Assembly (NCBI RefSeq): GCF_001514495.1
Contig: NZ_BCNM01000008.1
Location: forward strand, 62,001-126,000
Reading direction: 5' to 3'
From: Paenibacillus pabuli NBRC 13638
Lineage (GTDB): Bacteria > Bacillota > Bacilli > Paenibacillales > Paenibacillaceae
DNA length: 64,000 nt
The first letter of the stretch is position 1; each line of letters starts with the position of its first letter. Both the position numbers and the translations under genes were made by a program. The notes below the pieces were generated by a model. That model searched no databases. It had not been told where the DNA came from and saw nothing but the letters and a program-made list of their open reading frames with translations. This document shows, piece after piece, positions 6,974-15,642 of the stretch.

Positions 6974-8227
6974 CTATTTAGTAATCAACTTGGTATTGGA
7001 GATATTACCATGGACTGAAGCCATATGACTCATAATCATTTCGGCGGCCCGCTTATAACCGCCGGACTGCCGTAAAGATTCACCGATGAGGCAAGCCTGC
7101 TGTTTATAAGATGGATTGCTTAGGACTTCTGATAATGCCTCTCTCAGATCAGTTGCACTGAGGTTATGTTTATTTAAAGTGATACCCGCCCCCAACTCCT
7201 GTACCCGATTGGCAACGAGTGGCTGATCCGACGTTAATGGAATCATCACCAACGGAACGTTGTAATAAAGCGCCTCACTCGTACTGTTCATTCCGGCATG
7301 TGTAATAAAAACATCCGTATGCTGTAGCATTTCCAACTGAGCGATGTATGGCCTGACGATGAAATTAGAAGGAATTTGATCAGCCAGCGGTTCCATATCC
7401 GTGTATTTTCCTGAAGATAGAACAACGTTTAATGGCAGATCTCCCAGTGCTTCAAAGCACAGCTGGTAGAAATCCAAATTTTTATTCAAGATGGTTCCCA
7501 TGGCAATGTACACCGTATGCGGATGACGTTCATGAAGCAACTCGAACGAGAAGGTTGGAGCATCTTGGCGCGGTATGATCGAAGGACCCGTGAAAATAAA
7601 ACTAGGATCCAGCTTTTCGGCCTGCGGCTGAAAATAACGACTTGTATACACAAGCTTTAACCGACCTGCATGTGCCGGAATCTCTTCTATGGCTGGAATA
7701 CTCACTTGAAACTCTTGCGCTAACTCATGCGTTATCTTCATCGTAGCCTCATACAGTTCCTTCGTATCCGTATCCGTTTCCTTCTCATTCATGCCTTCGC
7801 CAGCCCCTAGAGGATCTACAAAAGCAAAGGAGGCAATCGAACACACCGCGGGAATTCCCAGTTTTTCTGCAAGAATAGTCCCTCCCCAGCCCATCAGGGA
7901 ATCAAAGATCAAATAATCGAACTTTTGATTTTCGATCACTCGAAGCACCTCGGGGATCACCCTCCGAATGATACCGCCTACCATCATATAAATGAACTGA
8001 TAAGCATGTTTGTACTCCTGCGGTTTCAACACTGGATCATGAGAGAAGGCATCTTGCGGAAATGGATAGGTCATCAACTGGGCACCGGTTTGTTCAATTC
8101 GGGAACGGTACTCCTCCGTGCACACATAGATGACTTCCTCACCATTGTTCGCCAACTGAGTAACTAATCCTAATGATGGATTCACATGTCCTTCAGCTGG
8201 AGTAATGACTACTAATACACGTGCCAT
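6974..8227 (-). CDS. Macrolide-type UDP-glycosyltransferase (MGT/YjiC family, GT1)
   Basis: A 417-residue GT-B enzyme of family GT1. The N-terminal domain opens VLVVITPAEGHVNPSLGL, with the acceptor-site His in GHVNP. The donor-binding domain carries FITHAGMNSTSEALYYNVPLVMIPLTSDQP, the nucleotide-sugar signature with HAG and DQ. The start is at 8227 because GGAGGTG is 5-6 nt upstream. Enzymes of this family glucosylate macrolides, flavonoids or peptides, often for self-protection. It is followed upstream by an MFS exporter in the same direction (70 bp gap), fitting a modify-and-export detoxification pair. Confidence 0.87.
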   Translation of the reverse strand: MARVLVVITPAEGHVNPSLGLVTQLANNGEEVIYVCTEEYRSRIEQTGAQLMTYPFPQDAFSHDPVLKPQEYKHAYQFIYMMVGGIIRRVIPEVLRVIENQKFDYLIFDSLMGWGGTILAEKLGIPAVCSIASFAFVDPLGAGEGMNEKETDTDTKELYEATMKITHELAQEFQVSIPAIEEIPAHAGRLKLVYTSRYFQPQAEKLDPSFIFTGPSIIPRQDAPTFSFELLHERHPHTVYIAMGTILNKNLDFYQLCFEALGDLPLNVVLSSGKYTDMEPLADQIPSNFIVRPYIAQLEMLQHTDVFITHAGMNSTSEALYYNVPLVMIPLTSDQPLVANRVQELGAGITLNKHNLSATDLREALSEVLSNPSYKQQACLIGESLRQSGGYKRAAEMIMSHMASVHGNISNTKLITK

Positions 8228-8297
8228 CTTACCCACCTCCCAATGCAATTAGTCCCCCCGTTCTTCATGATGTATTTAACGACGCGGTCGTCATCCG

Positions 8298-9662
8298 TTA
8301 CATGGAGATGTTATCCTTCACTTGGTTGATTGGATGATGTTGTTGATGAACGAGTTTGGTAATTCGTAGTGATGCTAAGAAACTTAACAAGACCCATAGT
8401 AATTGTAGTGTTAACACGATCAAAACACCTGTAGATATGCCCCACTGTAACGTTTCGGACAAGGCAATCAGAGCGCCACCAACTCCAATGCTTACTCCCA
8501 TATAGAAGGAATCCACAAATTGCAGATTCGCGGACATTTCTCCCTCTTTCCTGGGCAAGGCATGTTGTAAAGCAATGGCTGCCGTTGTAGGGTTGGCCAA
8601 TCCAACACCAAACCCTGTAATCATTTGTGAGAGAAGGATGAGTATAATCCCGCCGTCCGTCAAAATAAGAGCCAGGATCACAAGTACAGTTCCAACGATC
8701 ATAATCCCAATGCCCGTCATGACCCTACCCTTTCGGGCACGACCTTGATCTCGTGCATCAAGCTTGGCTTGCAACCACGCTGCGGCGGACCAGCTCAGAG
8801 AACCTGCTGCTACAATGAGGCCGGCAAGGTCAGCTGATAACCCCTTCATTTCGGTTAGTGCCAAGATCACAAAACTTTCCGTTGTAAAATAACAAGCAAC
8901 ATATAGACCCCTCGATACCAAAGTAGCAGGCAATCCTTTTTTTACCGAAAAAGTGCCCACAGGCAGCAATTTACGCATTGGTGTGATCATGACGGCTAAT
9001 CCACCCAAAGTGAGTACTATACCTTTCCAATCGGTTATCATACCAAGTCCTGTGAGTAACAGCCCCGTTCCAACGGCAAGCAGAATCGCATACATAATCT
9101 TTGAGTCGGTTGCTCGCGCTGGACCTGACAGATCTTGCTGAAGCTGCAAATTATGGAAAGAACGGAATGTGAGACTCAACGCTATTCCAATCAAGGGTAA
9201 AACGATCCAGAAAACATATCGCCACGAGATGTAGGAAGCAATAAGGCCTGCTGCATAAGGTCCGATTAAGGTTGGTAGGACAAATGCCATAGAGAATGCG
9301 GCCAGGATTTGAGTACGAAGTGTATCTGGATAATGTAACGTCACACAGGTATAAACACATGTGATCAGGGCCCCCGCTCCAAAACCTTGAAGGGCTCTTC
9401 CCGCAATAAGCATGTGCATATCGAAAGAGATAGCGGAGACCACAGTTCCTAACACAAAAACACTAAAAGATATCAGCATGGATGTAAAAACACCGCGCTT
9501 GTCAATCTGCTGACCCATAACCAAGGTTCCAATAAGCTGAGATAACAAAAATGCGCTGAAGATCCAACCGTATAAATGAATGCCCTCTAAACTTTGTGCC
9601 ATTTTCGCAGCAATCGTTGTGATAGCCAGTCCTTCGAAAGCTACGGTTGCCAGAACCAGCAT
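8298..9662 (-). CDS. MFS transporter (drug:H+ antiporter type), start codon apparently lost
   Basis: A multi-pass MFS protein, about 14 hydrophobic segments, with the motif A loop GQQIDKRG after TM2 and a TM5-like PTLIGPYAAGLI. It is clearly paralogous to the transporter at 10947. The homology extends upstream of the ATG at 9662 through 21 in-frame codons back to AAG at 9725, which lies 5 nt after GGAGG where the paralogue has ATG. No start codon exists in that interval. Either initiation occurs at the internal 9662 ATG, trimming part of TM1, or the gene was inactivated by an ATG-to-AAG change. Confidence 0.8.
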   Translation of the reverse strand: MLVLATVAFEGLAITTIAAKMAQSLEGIHLYGWIFSAFLLSQLIGTLVMGQQIDKRGVFTSMLISFSVFVLGTVVSAISFDMHMLIAGRALQGFGAGALITCVYTCVTLHYPDTLRTQILAAFSMAFVLPTLIGPYAAGLIASYISWRYVFWIVLPLIGIALSLTFRSFHNLQLQQDLSGPARATDSKIMYAILLAVGTGLLLTGLGMITDWKGIVLTLGGLAVMITPMRKLLPVGTFSVKKGLPATLVSRGLYVACYFTTESFVILALTEMKGLSADLAGLIVAAGSLSWSAAAWLQAKLDARDQGRARKGRVMTGIGIMIVGTVLVILALILTDGGIILILLSQMITGFGVGLANPTTAAIALQHALPRKEGEMSANLQFVDSFYMGVSIGVGGALIALSETLQWGISTGVLIVLTLQLLWVLLSFLASLRITKLVHQQHHPINQVKDNISM

Positions 9663-9858
9663 AATCCCAATTGTGGGCGCCCTGTACTGAACATCAAAAA
9701 TCCCAATCTGATTGTTATTTGTCTTCTACACCTCCATTATTTGATGGAAATTATGGTAAAATAAACCTATCAACTTCCTGAATATACATGAAGCGTTATA
9801 CTTTGTAAAGTTAAATGTTTAAAAAGTAAGATTATGGTCTAGAATAGGGTTCCCATGT

Positions 9859-10146
9859 TCAATAGGAGATTTTGCTTGAAAATATGCCGTCTTCATTACA
9901 GTCAATTTGGAGAAGTTCACCCTCCAGAATCCAGGCATCTGTTTTTTCAACAAAGAAATGAAATCCTCCAATGGATTGAACCAATGCGGGATCGACCGGT
10001 GTAGCACTCGCATTTATGCCAATTGAAAAAGCATCGGAGCCTCCTCCGACATATTTTGCGTAAATCCTTACATATTGGTCCTCTTCCAATTCCCATTCAT
10101 TCTGAAATGAATCGATTGCTTGTTCAGATACTACAAATGAGATCAT
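9859..10146 (-). CDS. HesB/YadR/YfhF-family protein (YneR-like)
   Basis: A 95-residue protein of the HesB-like fold. It starts MISFVVSEQAIDSFQNEW and has the family's R.Y.KYVGGGSDAFS core. It lacks the three cysteines of true A-type Fe-S carriers (one Cys only, in IDCNEDG), as is usual for YneR-type members whose role is unclear. AAGGAG precedes the ATG at 10146. It lies 21 bp downstream of a cysteine-bearing IscA-like gene in the same direction, so the two are probably co-transcribed with the HxlR regulator upstream. Confidence 0.8.
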   Translation of the reverse strand: MISFVVSEQAIDSFQNEWELEEDQYVRIYAKYVGGGSDAFSIGINASATPVDPALVQSIGGFHFFVEKTDAWILEGELLQIDCNEDGIFSSKISY

Positions 10147-10167
10147 TGCTCTGCACTCCTTCCTTCA

Positions 10168-10527
10168 TTAATCACATTTTTTCACTTCGCCACGATAATT
10201 GGCCATTCTGAAACTGGCCCCGCATCCACACGAAACTTTGGCATTTGGATTATTCATGGTGAATCCGCCTAACATTCCGCTCTCTTCATAGTCAATCTCA
10301 AGACCATCAATATATGGAATACTTTTCGCGTGAATCAATATCTTAAATTGCTTTTTATTTAACACAATGTCTTCTTCTGCCTGCTGTTCATCCACGATAA
10401 GGGTATAAGATAAACCACTGCATCCCCCTTCATCAACGCCTACTCTAAGAAAGGCATTTTGGATATCCGCACTTGATAAGATCTCAACGATTTTGTCCGA
10501 TGCTGTATCACTGACCTCAATGATCAT
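10168..10527 (-). CDS. IscA/HesB-type Fe-S cluster carrier protein
   Basis: A 119-residue A-type carrier. Cys36 in GGCSGLSY and Cys100/Cys102 in SCGCGASF are the three ligands that bind Fe-S or iron in this family. Start at 10527, with GGGAGG 8 nt upstream; a longer in-frame reading is not supported. The gene overlaps the end of the HxlR gene by 11 nt, implying translational coupling. Together with a YneR-like gene and a SufR-like regulator nearby, it makes an Fe-S theme in this locus. An extra C-terminal Cys118 (KKCD) is present. Confidence 0.87.
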   Translation of the reverse strand: MIIEVSDTASDKIVEILSSADIQNAFLRVGVDEGGCSGLSYTLIVDEQQAEEDIVLNKKQFKILIHAKSIPYIDGLEIDYEESGMLGGFTMNNPNAKVSCGCGASFRMANYRGEVKKCD

Positions 10528-10945
10528 CTTTATTCCTCCCGGTGGTAACATTTTGAAATTTGGTATCCCAGTCCATTAGACAGGGTATGAATGCTGCAAG
10601 AGCAGCTCCTTTTGGTGTAAGTTCATAGATGGTTTGTGTAGGGCGTTTCAGACTTGTTCTTTTAACCAAATGATGATGTTGAAGATCCTTTAAACGTTTG
10701 GAGAGGATCATTTCCGAAATGGAAGGAATACTCTGGGAAATTTCGCTAAATTTCTTCGGACCGTAAGAAAGAGTGAATAATATATGGATAGTCCATTTAG
10801 TCCCGATGATGCGATAAGCTATAAAAAGTTTCTCCGTATCTTCAGTGGACAATGATCGGTACACCCTCTTTCTTATGATCAGCATTCTTTGAAATGTATT
10901 TAAATCGTTCCACGTCTTTAATGACGTGGAACGTTTTTTTATCAT
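10517..10945 (-). CDS. HxlR-family winged-helix transcriptional regulator
   Basis: The HxlR core runs from FIAYRIIGTKWTIHIL through FSEISQSIPSISEMILSKRLKDL to the wing VKRTSLKRPTQTIYELTPKG. The open frame allows a start at 10945, but its first 14 codons lie in a perfect 11-bp hairpin. A TTG at about 10854 preceded by AGAGGGTG gives the usual short N-terminus for the family and may be the real start. The gene begins 1 bp from the MFS stop and overlaps the IscA-like gene. HxlR proteins often sense electrophiles or oxidants. Confidence 0.8.
   Translation of the reverse strand: MIKKRSTSLKTWNDLNTFQRMLIIRKRVYRSLSTEDTEKLFIAYRIIGTKWTIHILFTLSYGPKKFSEISQSIPSISEMILSKRLKDLQHHHLVKRTSLKRPTQTIYELTPKGAALAAFIPCLMDWDTKFQNVTTGRNKDDH
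10906..10940 (+). terminator. Strong intrinsic hairpin inside the HxlR 5' region
   Basis: CGTTCCACGTC and GACGTGGAACG form a perfect 11-bp stem with a 6-nt loop followed by T7 on the plus strand. On the minus strand the hairpin falls immediately after the MFS stop codon and could shorten or attenuate read-through into HxlR. Confidence 0.6.
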
Positions 10946-10946
10946 C

Positions 10947-12308
10947 CTAGATGGATTGTTGTGAGATCCGAGTGCTCGCAGTGATACTCATGACGATTAA
11001 CAAGAGATGGAAACCCATGGCTGCAATTAAGCCGGATTGCAGTGACATTCCGCCAGCCTGACAAACTACAAGGATGGAACCACCAATTCCGATAACTACG
11101 CCGGGTGTAAAAGAATCCGCAAATTGCAGATTTGCCGAGGTTTGGCCCACGCCTTCTTCCCCCGTTTGGGAAAATGCCACAACACCGCTAATCGGATGCG
11201 CCAATCCAATACCGACTCCTGCGATGATCTGACCAATAACTGCAATGGTAATGGTCACAACAGGTACCCAAAATACGATGGCAATCCCTATCGCAAGCAA
11301 CAATACCCCAAGAATAATTCTCATATGACGTCCACGGCCCTGGTCTGCCGCATCCCACCGTCCTTGCAGATACGCAATGATACACCAACTTAATGCAGCA
11401 CTAGCCACAATTAATCCGGCCAGAGAAGGTGTAATTCCTTTCACATCGATCAGAGCCAATACCAAGAAATTCTGTGTGCTGGTATAGGCAGCGAAGAACA
11501 ACCCGCGTGTTGCCAAAATAGCTGGCATTCCTCTGCGCAGCGTAAGTGTACCCTTCGGTAGCAACTTACGTAGCGGAAATAACATCAATACGAAGCCAAT
11601 TATGACTAAAACAAATCCCATAATGCTCGGAAGCATACTTAGACCAACCAGGAAAATCCCTGTACCTAACGTTAAGAGTAACGCCATCCAAGTGGATGAA
11701 GATCCGCTATCCCCTCCCTTCTTCTGCACTTTCAACTTCCTAAATGCTGGTAAACTAAGCAATGCTGAAACCACCAGCACAGGTAAGATCCCCCAGAAAA
11801 CAAAGCGCCAGGACCACTGATCTGCGATAAGACCGGCTACATATGGACCGAGCATGGACGGAAGAACATAGGCTGTACCAAATGCTCCAAGTATTTTGGC
11901 ACGTAACTCATCCGGGTAACTTAAGGATATAGCCGTATACACACAAGTCATCATAGCTCCGGCACCCAAACCCTGCAGGGCCCGTGATCCTATCATGGTA
12001 TACATGTCGCCTGCGGTTGCGGCAGCGATCAGCCCTACGATAAACAACAGAAGTGCAAACGTGAACGGTGCTGCAGGTCCTCTTTTATCAATGATTCGAC
12101 CGACGACCAGTGTTCCGATAATCTGCGCAAGCAGGTATGTACTGAATATCCACCCGAACAGGCTAAGGCCGTTCAAGTCTCCTGCAATCGAAGGAGCAAT
12201 GGTGGTTACGGATAGACCTTCGAATCCAACGGCCATCACTGATAAAATAATCCCTATGGTTAGTGCAAAATAACGCGGGCTGAAAATACTTTGATGATTA
12301 GACGACAT
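10947..12308 (-). CDS. MFS transporter (drug:H+ antiporter type)
   Basis: A 453-residue exporter-type MFS protein. TM1 contains GIILSVMAVGFEGLSVTTIAPSI, motif A is GRIIDKRGP, and the TM5 antiporter-like motif is PSMLGPYVAGLIADQ. It is a paralogue of the protein at 8298. Start at 12308 after GGAGGTCA; the upstream extension crosses the promoter region and is rejected. It is divergent from a SufR-like regulator, with two ACATTTT-N5-AAAATGT-type sites between them, one about 57 bp and one about 105 bp upstream of its ATG. Substrate unknown, likely a toxic small molecule. Confidence 0.87.
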   Translation of the reverse strand: MSSNHQSIFSPRYFALTIGIILSVMAVGFEGLSVTTIAPSIAGDLNGLSLFGWIFSTYLLAQIIGTLVVGRIIDKRGPAAPFTFALLLFIVGLIAAATAGDMYTMIGSRALQGLGAGAMMTCVYTAISLSYPDELRAKILGAFGTAYVLPSMLGPYVAGLIADQWSWRFVFWGILPVLVVSALLSLPAFRKLKVQKKGGDSGSSSTWMALLLTLGTGIFLVGLSMLPSIMGFVLVIIGFVLMLFPLRKLLPKGTLTLRRGMPAILATRGLFFAAYTSTQNFLVLALIDVKGITPSLAGLIVASAALSWCIIAYLQGRWDAADQGRGRHMRIILGVLLLAIGIAIVFWVPVVTITIAVIGQIIAGVGIGLAHPISGVVAFSQTGEEGVGQTSANLQFADSFTPGVVIGIGGSILVVCQAGGMSLQSGLIAAMGFHLLLIVMSITASTRISQQSI

Positions 12309-12364
12309 GAAATGTGACCTCCAAGAAAATTGGTATGTATACATCGTATCCGGATACTTAGTAA

Positions 12365-12383
12365 ACATTTTTGTTTATAATGT
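12365..12383. promoter_or_regulatory. Probable operator 1 for the SufR-like regulator
   Basis: ACATTTTTGTTTATAATGT, an inverted repeat ACATTTT-N5-(A)TAATGT, lies in the divergent promoter region. It recurs with a single base change 49 bp away. Confidence 0.6.
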
Positions 12384-12413
12384 CTAAGCTACAGTTCGGC
12401 TTTGACTTTGTCA

Positions 12414-12432
12414 ACATTTTTGTTTAAAATGT
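12414..12432. promoter_or_regulatory. Probable operator 2 for the SufR-like regulator
   Basis: ACATTTTTGTTTAAAATGT is a perfect-armed version (ACATTTT-N5-AAAATGT) of site 1, about 43 bp before the regulator start. Confidence 0.6.
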
Positions 12433-12474
12433 AGTTAATCATGAAGATTCAGTTGCGTCACAAGGAGGTGCACC

Positions 12475-13134
12475 ATGAGCGAAAATCAAACTAAAAAGGA
12501 TGTCTCGACCAGTACCCGGAGAGCAATCATTAATCTGTTAAAAGAGCGCGGAGGAATGGATGTTGTCACTCTCTCCTCTCAGTTTTCGTTATCCGGAATG
12601 GCTATTCGTCAACATCTGAATGCGCTAAAAGGAGAAGGATTGGTTACGAATGTGGAAGAGGCCCGTCCTATGGGGCGACCTACCAAGCTATGGATATTAA
12701 CTCCCGCGGCTAATCGTTTTTTTCCAAGTGGGTATTCGGATTTATCTGTCAGCCTCATCCATTCGATGAAAGAAGCTTTTGGTAATGAAGGGCTGGACAA
12801 GCTGCTGGATGTTCGAAATAAAAATATGCAAGAACAATATCTTCAGCATCTTGGCGATGCATCAGGAGTCAGAGAGAGATTGGAGAAATTGGCAGAGATT
12901 CGTACCAATGAAGGTTATATGGCTGAGGTTAAGGAGCAGGATGATGGCAGTCTCCTATTCATTGAGAAACACTGTCCAATCTGCGAAGCGGCGGCTGTAT
13001 GTACTGGGTTATGCAAGAATGAGTTACATTTATTCAAAACGGTTCTAGGCGATAATGTTCATATTGAACGGGGAGAATACATCTTAGCAGGCGGAAGAAA
13101 CTGCGTATACGCCGTTAGGCAAAATAAGCCGTGA
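12475..13134 (+). CDS. SufR/DeoR-like winged-helix regulator with cysteine cluster
   Basis: A 219-residue protein. The N-terminal winged helix (residues about 12-75) has a recognition helix SGMAIRQHLNAL and a wing GRPTKLWILT. The C-terminal domain carries Cys167, Cys170, Cys176, Cys180 and Cys210 within HCPICEAAAVC..LC and GRNCVYAV. SufR Fe-S-sensing repressors use a C-X12-C...C pattern; Cys167, Cys180 and Cys210 fit it, while the third ligand position is Asn/His here. So Fe-S or redox sensing is inferred. CACAAGGAGG precedes the ATG. It probably represses the divergent exporter and itself. Confidence 0.8.
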   Translation: MSENQTKKDVSTSTRRAIINLLKERGGMDVVTLSSQFSLSGMAIRQHLNALKGEGLVTNVEEARPMGRPTKLWILTPAANRFFPSGYSDLSVSLIHSMKEAFGNEGLDKLLDVRNKNMQEQYLQHLGDASGVRERLEKLAEIRTNEGYMAEVKEQDDGSLLFIEKHCPICEAAAVCTGLCKNELHLFKTVLGDNVHIERGEYILAGGRNCVYAVRQNKP

Positions 13135-13135
13135 C

Positions 13136-13169
13136 AAAAAGAGCAACCTCATTGGAGATTGCTCTTTTG
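13136..13169 (+). terminator. Intrinsic terminator of the SufR-like gene
   Basis: AAAAAGAGCAA and TTGCTCTTTT form the stem right after the stop codon, followed by a T-rich tail. Confidence 0.8.
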
Positions 13170-13247
13170 TTTACTTTACATCCTTAGATACGAGCCTTCC
13201 TTCTTGTCCTCTCTTCCTATCAGCCTATGGACGAATGGGGCAGGCAG

Positions 13248-13287
13248 AAGCCGCTAAAATAGCGACTTCAATGGGACTATGTTCTAA
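13248..13287 (-). repeat. Dispersed terminator-like repeat, copy D (truncated)
   Basis: GAAGCCGCTAAAATAGCGAC followed by TTCAATGGGACTATGTTCT matches the other copies and then breaks off. It lies 63 bp behind fbp on the minus strand and keeps the perfect CGCTA/TAGCG stem but lacks the long T-run. Confidence 0.6.
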
Positions 13288-13350
13288 GGTTGCGTCTACG
13301 TCAAATTGCACTCAAACGGTTGATCCGGGTGTGTACTTTTAGCAATTGTT

Positions 13351-15282
13351 TCATTTCATGTAGCGATATTCCAGGAGATCCTTCAAATTTGTGATTTTCT
13401 GCAGCAGCTTCTCCCCGACATTGGTTTCCCTCACCAGCTTCCGCGCCAGTTCTTTGTCCACCAATCTTTTTACAGACAATACGTCCGTTCCGTTACATAA
13501 CACATCTTCTTTTGAATTAAATTTCTGATGGGCGACGAGCTGCATGCCAAAGGAGTTATACAACAAGGTATATCCGGCGATGCCCGTTGTGGATTGATAA
13601 GCTTTGGAAAAACCTCCGTCAATGACGACCATTTTTCCGTTTGCTTTAATGGGGCTCTCTCCACGAATTTCCTTAACTGGCGTGTGGCCGTTAATGATAT
13701 GCCCATGATCCGGATTCAAACCAAACTCCAGCAGGATTTTCCGACAGATCTCCTCATTTTCACGTAAATGGTAGTAAGGATTCTTTCTCTCCTTGTGTGC
13801 TTCTTTATCTTGGATAAAATACCGTTCAAACGTGGTCATTTCTCTCTTTCCAAAGAGCGAGGAACATTCCCCTGTCCAGATGTACCATACCATATCCGTC
13901 GCCAGATCTTCTGTCTCTTCCGGATGCGCAAAGGCGTAACGTAAATGATTTTCAAGAACATCAAGAAGCTGACGGCCCGAATACGTCTTGTTCTCAATCT
14001 GCATTTCTTCCATATTTCCTTCTTCATCCAAAGGAATACAGCCGTGGATTAACAAATTCCCGTTGTATTTTAAATAAAGGCTGCCCTTTTTCATGAGAAA
14101 ATTCATATGTCTGGACAGCTTTTCGGAATGCTGAACGGAGAACAGCAGCTTTTCCATCACTTCCTGTTCTTCCTCCAGCAATTGTTCAGGCTGCTGCGGA
14201 TTTACGGTTGCAAAACAGGTGTTTTCAAGCGGGTACGTTTTTCCGCCGATCTTGATTTCATTTTTGTCGTAATCAATCTGCTCAAGCAAAAGTCTTTCAG
14301 ACATATTAAAGTATGGGCGTCTCTTGATAATCGGGATTTCAAGTTTAAACTGGATCATGGCAATGGCTTGGTGAATTTTGGTGATCTGCAGAATTTCCTG
14401 CTCCGATACGCTATGGCCAGCCTGTAGCTTAGGTCTGAAAGGCGGATTGTCTTCATAGTATTTCTCCGCCAAGTTTAGCAGTGGGCGCAGATTGATTCCG
14501 TACACATCTTCAATGATGTCGAGATTGTCGTATCTGGCGCAGATCCGGATAATATTCGCAAGGCAGACCAGAGAACCCGCGTAGGCACCGATCCAGAGGA
14601 CATCATGGTTCCCCCACTGAATGTCTACTGAATGGTAGTTGATTAGCGTATCCATAATTTTATCGGGGTCTGGCCCCCGATCATAGATATCTCCAACCAC
14701 ATGAAGATGGTCAACCACCAGGCGCTGGGTCGTATAAGCAAGGCCGATAATGAGCTTGTCCGCCTGGCCCAAGGATATAATTTGCCGATATATTTCCTCG
14801 TAATAAGGATCCTTATTGTTGGTCAAATCCGTCTTGTATAGAAGCTCTTCTACAATATATACATACTGCTCCGGCAGAGCTTTACGCAATTTCGAGCGCG
14901 TATACTTGGAAGAGGCATAAGAAATAAGCTTAAGCATTTGTTCAATCGTTAGTCTATACCACTGGTTCAAAGCCTGTTTATTGCTCAGTTCCCCTATAAC
15001 CAGCTTTATTTTTTCTTCCGGATAATAAACCAATGCCGTAAAATCATTGATTTCTTGATCCGTCCAAACCTCCCGAAATAATTCTTTGATTTTCTCTTTG
15101 ACGGTACCCGAACCGTTTCTTAGTACATGCTGAAAAGCCTGGAACTCCCCATGCAAATCACTGACAAAATGCTCGGTTCCCTTCGGGAGATTGGAGATCG
15201 CTTCAAGGTTGATGATCTCTGTGATGATTTTTTCTTCCGTATCATATTTCTCGGCCAATAAATCTAGAAACTGCTCATCCAA
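13351..15282 (-). CDS. fbp: Fructose-1,6-bisphosphatase, class III
   Basis: A 643-residue Firmicute-type FBPase that hydrolyses fructose-1,6-bisphosphate in gluconeogenesis (cytosol). The metallophosphoesterase signatures are seen in order: [12 protein letters not shown], then [16 protein letters not shown], then QWGNHDVLW, and later INGHTPVKE and GGFSKAYQ. These metal-binding motifs (D.H, GD.DRG, GNHD) define class III and separate it from class I/II enzymes. Length is close to the Bacillus enzyme (about 670). Single gene, start at ATG 15282 after AAGGGGGACA, with a repeat-derived terminator region downstream. Confidence 0.95.
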   Translation of the reverse strand: MDEQFLDLLAEKYDTEEKIITEIINLEAISNLPKGTEHFVSDLHGEFQAFQHVLRNGSGTVKEKIKELFREVWTDQEINDFTALVYYPEEKIKLVIGELSNKQALNQWYRLTIEQMLKLISYASSKYTRSKLRKALPEQYVYIVEELLYKTDLTNNKDPYYEEIYRQIISLGQADKLIIGLAYTTQRLVVDHLHVVGDIYDRGPDPDKIMDTLINYHSVDIQWGNHDVLWIGAYAGSLVCLANIIRICARYDNLDIIEDVYGINLRPLLNLAEKYYEDNPPFRPKLQAGHSVSEQEILQITKIHQAIAMIQFKLEIPIIKRRPYFNMSERLLLEQIDYDKNEIKIGGKTYPLENTCFATVNPQQPEQLLEEEQEVMEKLLFSVQHSEKLSRHMNFLMKKGSLYLKYNGNLLIHGCIPLDEEGNMEEMQIENKTYSGRQLLDVLENHLRYAFAHPEETEDLATDMVWYIWTGECSSLFGKREMTTFERYFIQDKEAHKERKNPYYHLRENEEICRKILLEFGLNPDHGHIINGHTPVKEIRGESPIKANGKMVVIDGGFSKAYQSTTGIAGYTLLYNSFGMQLVAHQKFNSKEDVLCNGTDVLSVKRLVDKELARKLVRETNVGEKLLQKITNLKDLLEYRYMK

Positions 15283-15480
15283 AACAGATGTCCCCCTTCA
15301 AGGAAGTATGGTGATTATTCAGCATTGCCTTCCCCTATCGTACTCCAGTTCCTCATATTTGAACAAATTTCATTGAAAGGATGTATTTTGGAGTTGCTCA
15401 TTTAAGCCCACCGACTCACGTAATATCCCGCTTTTCGTGTATTATGATACTTAATGAAGTTTTAAGTGCATGTGCTCATA

Positions 15481-15611
15481 CTTAGATATCCATCAATTCG
15501 GCAATCGGTCCAAGTTCTTGTCCTTTGCTCGGTACAAGAACTTGGACCGATAACATAAAAAAGCCGCTAAATTAGCGACTTCAATGGGAATATGTTCTTG
15601 TCCCTCAACAT
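15481..15611 (-). repeat. Composite dispersed repeat, copy E
   Basis: Same architecture as copy B: a TTAGATATCCATC lead-in, a long inverted repeat (15504-15551) with arms ATCGGTCCAAGTTCTTG, then the CGCTA/TAGCG hairpin with T6 on the minus strand and the GGGAATATGTTCTTGTCCCT block. Arm changes are compensatory relative to copy B (GTCC with GGAC versus GTAC with GTAC). It ends 31 bp behind the VanZ gene. The remaining 15283-15480 gap shows no gene. Confidence 0.75.
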
Positions 15612-15642
15612 TCCAGGCGGATCAGAATGGAAGATCAAGCAC

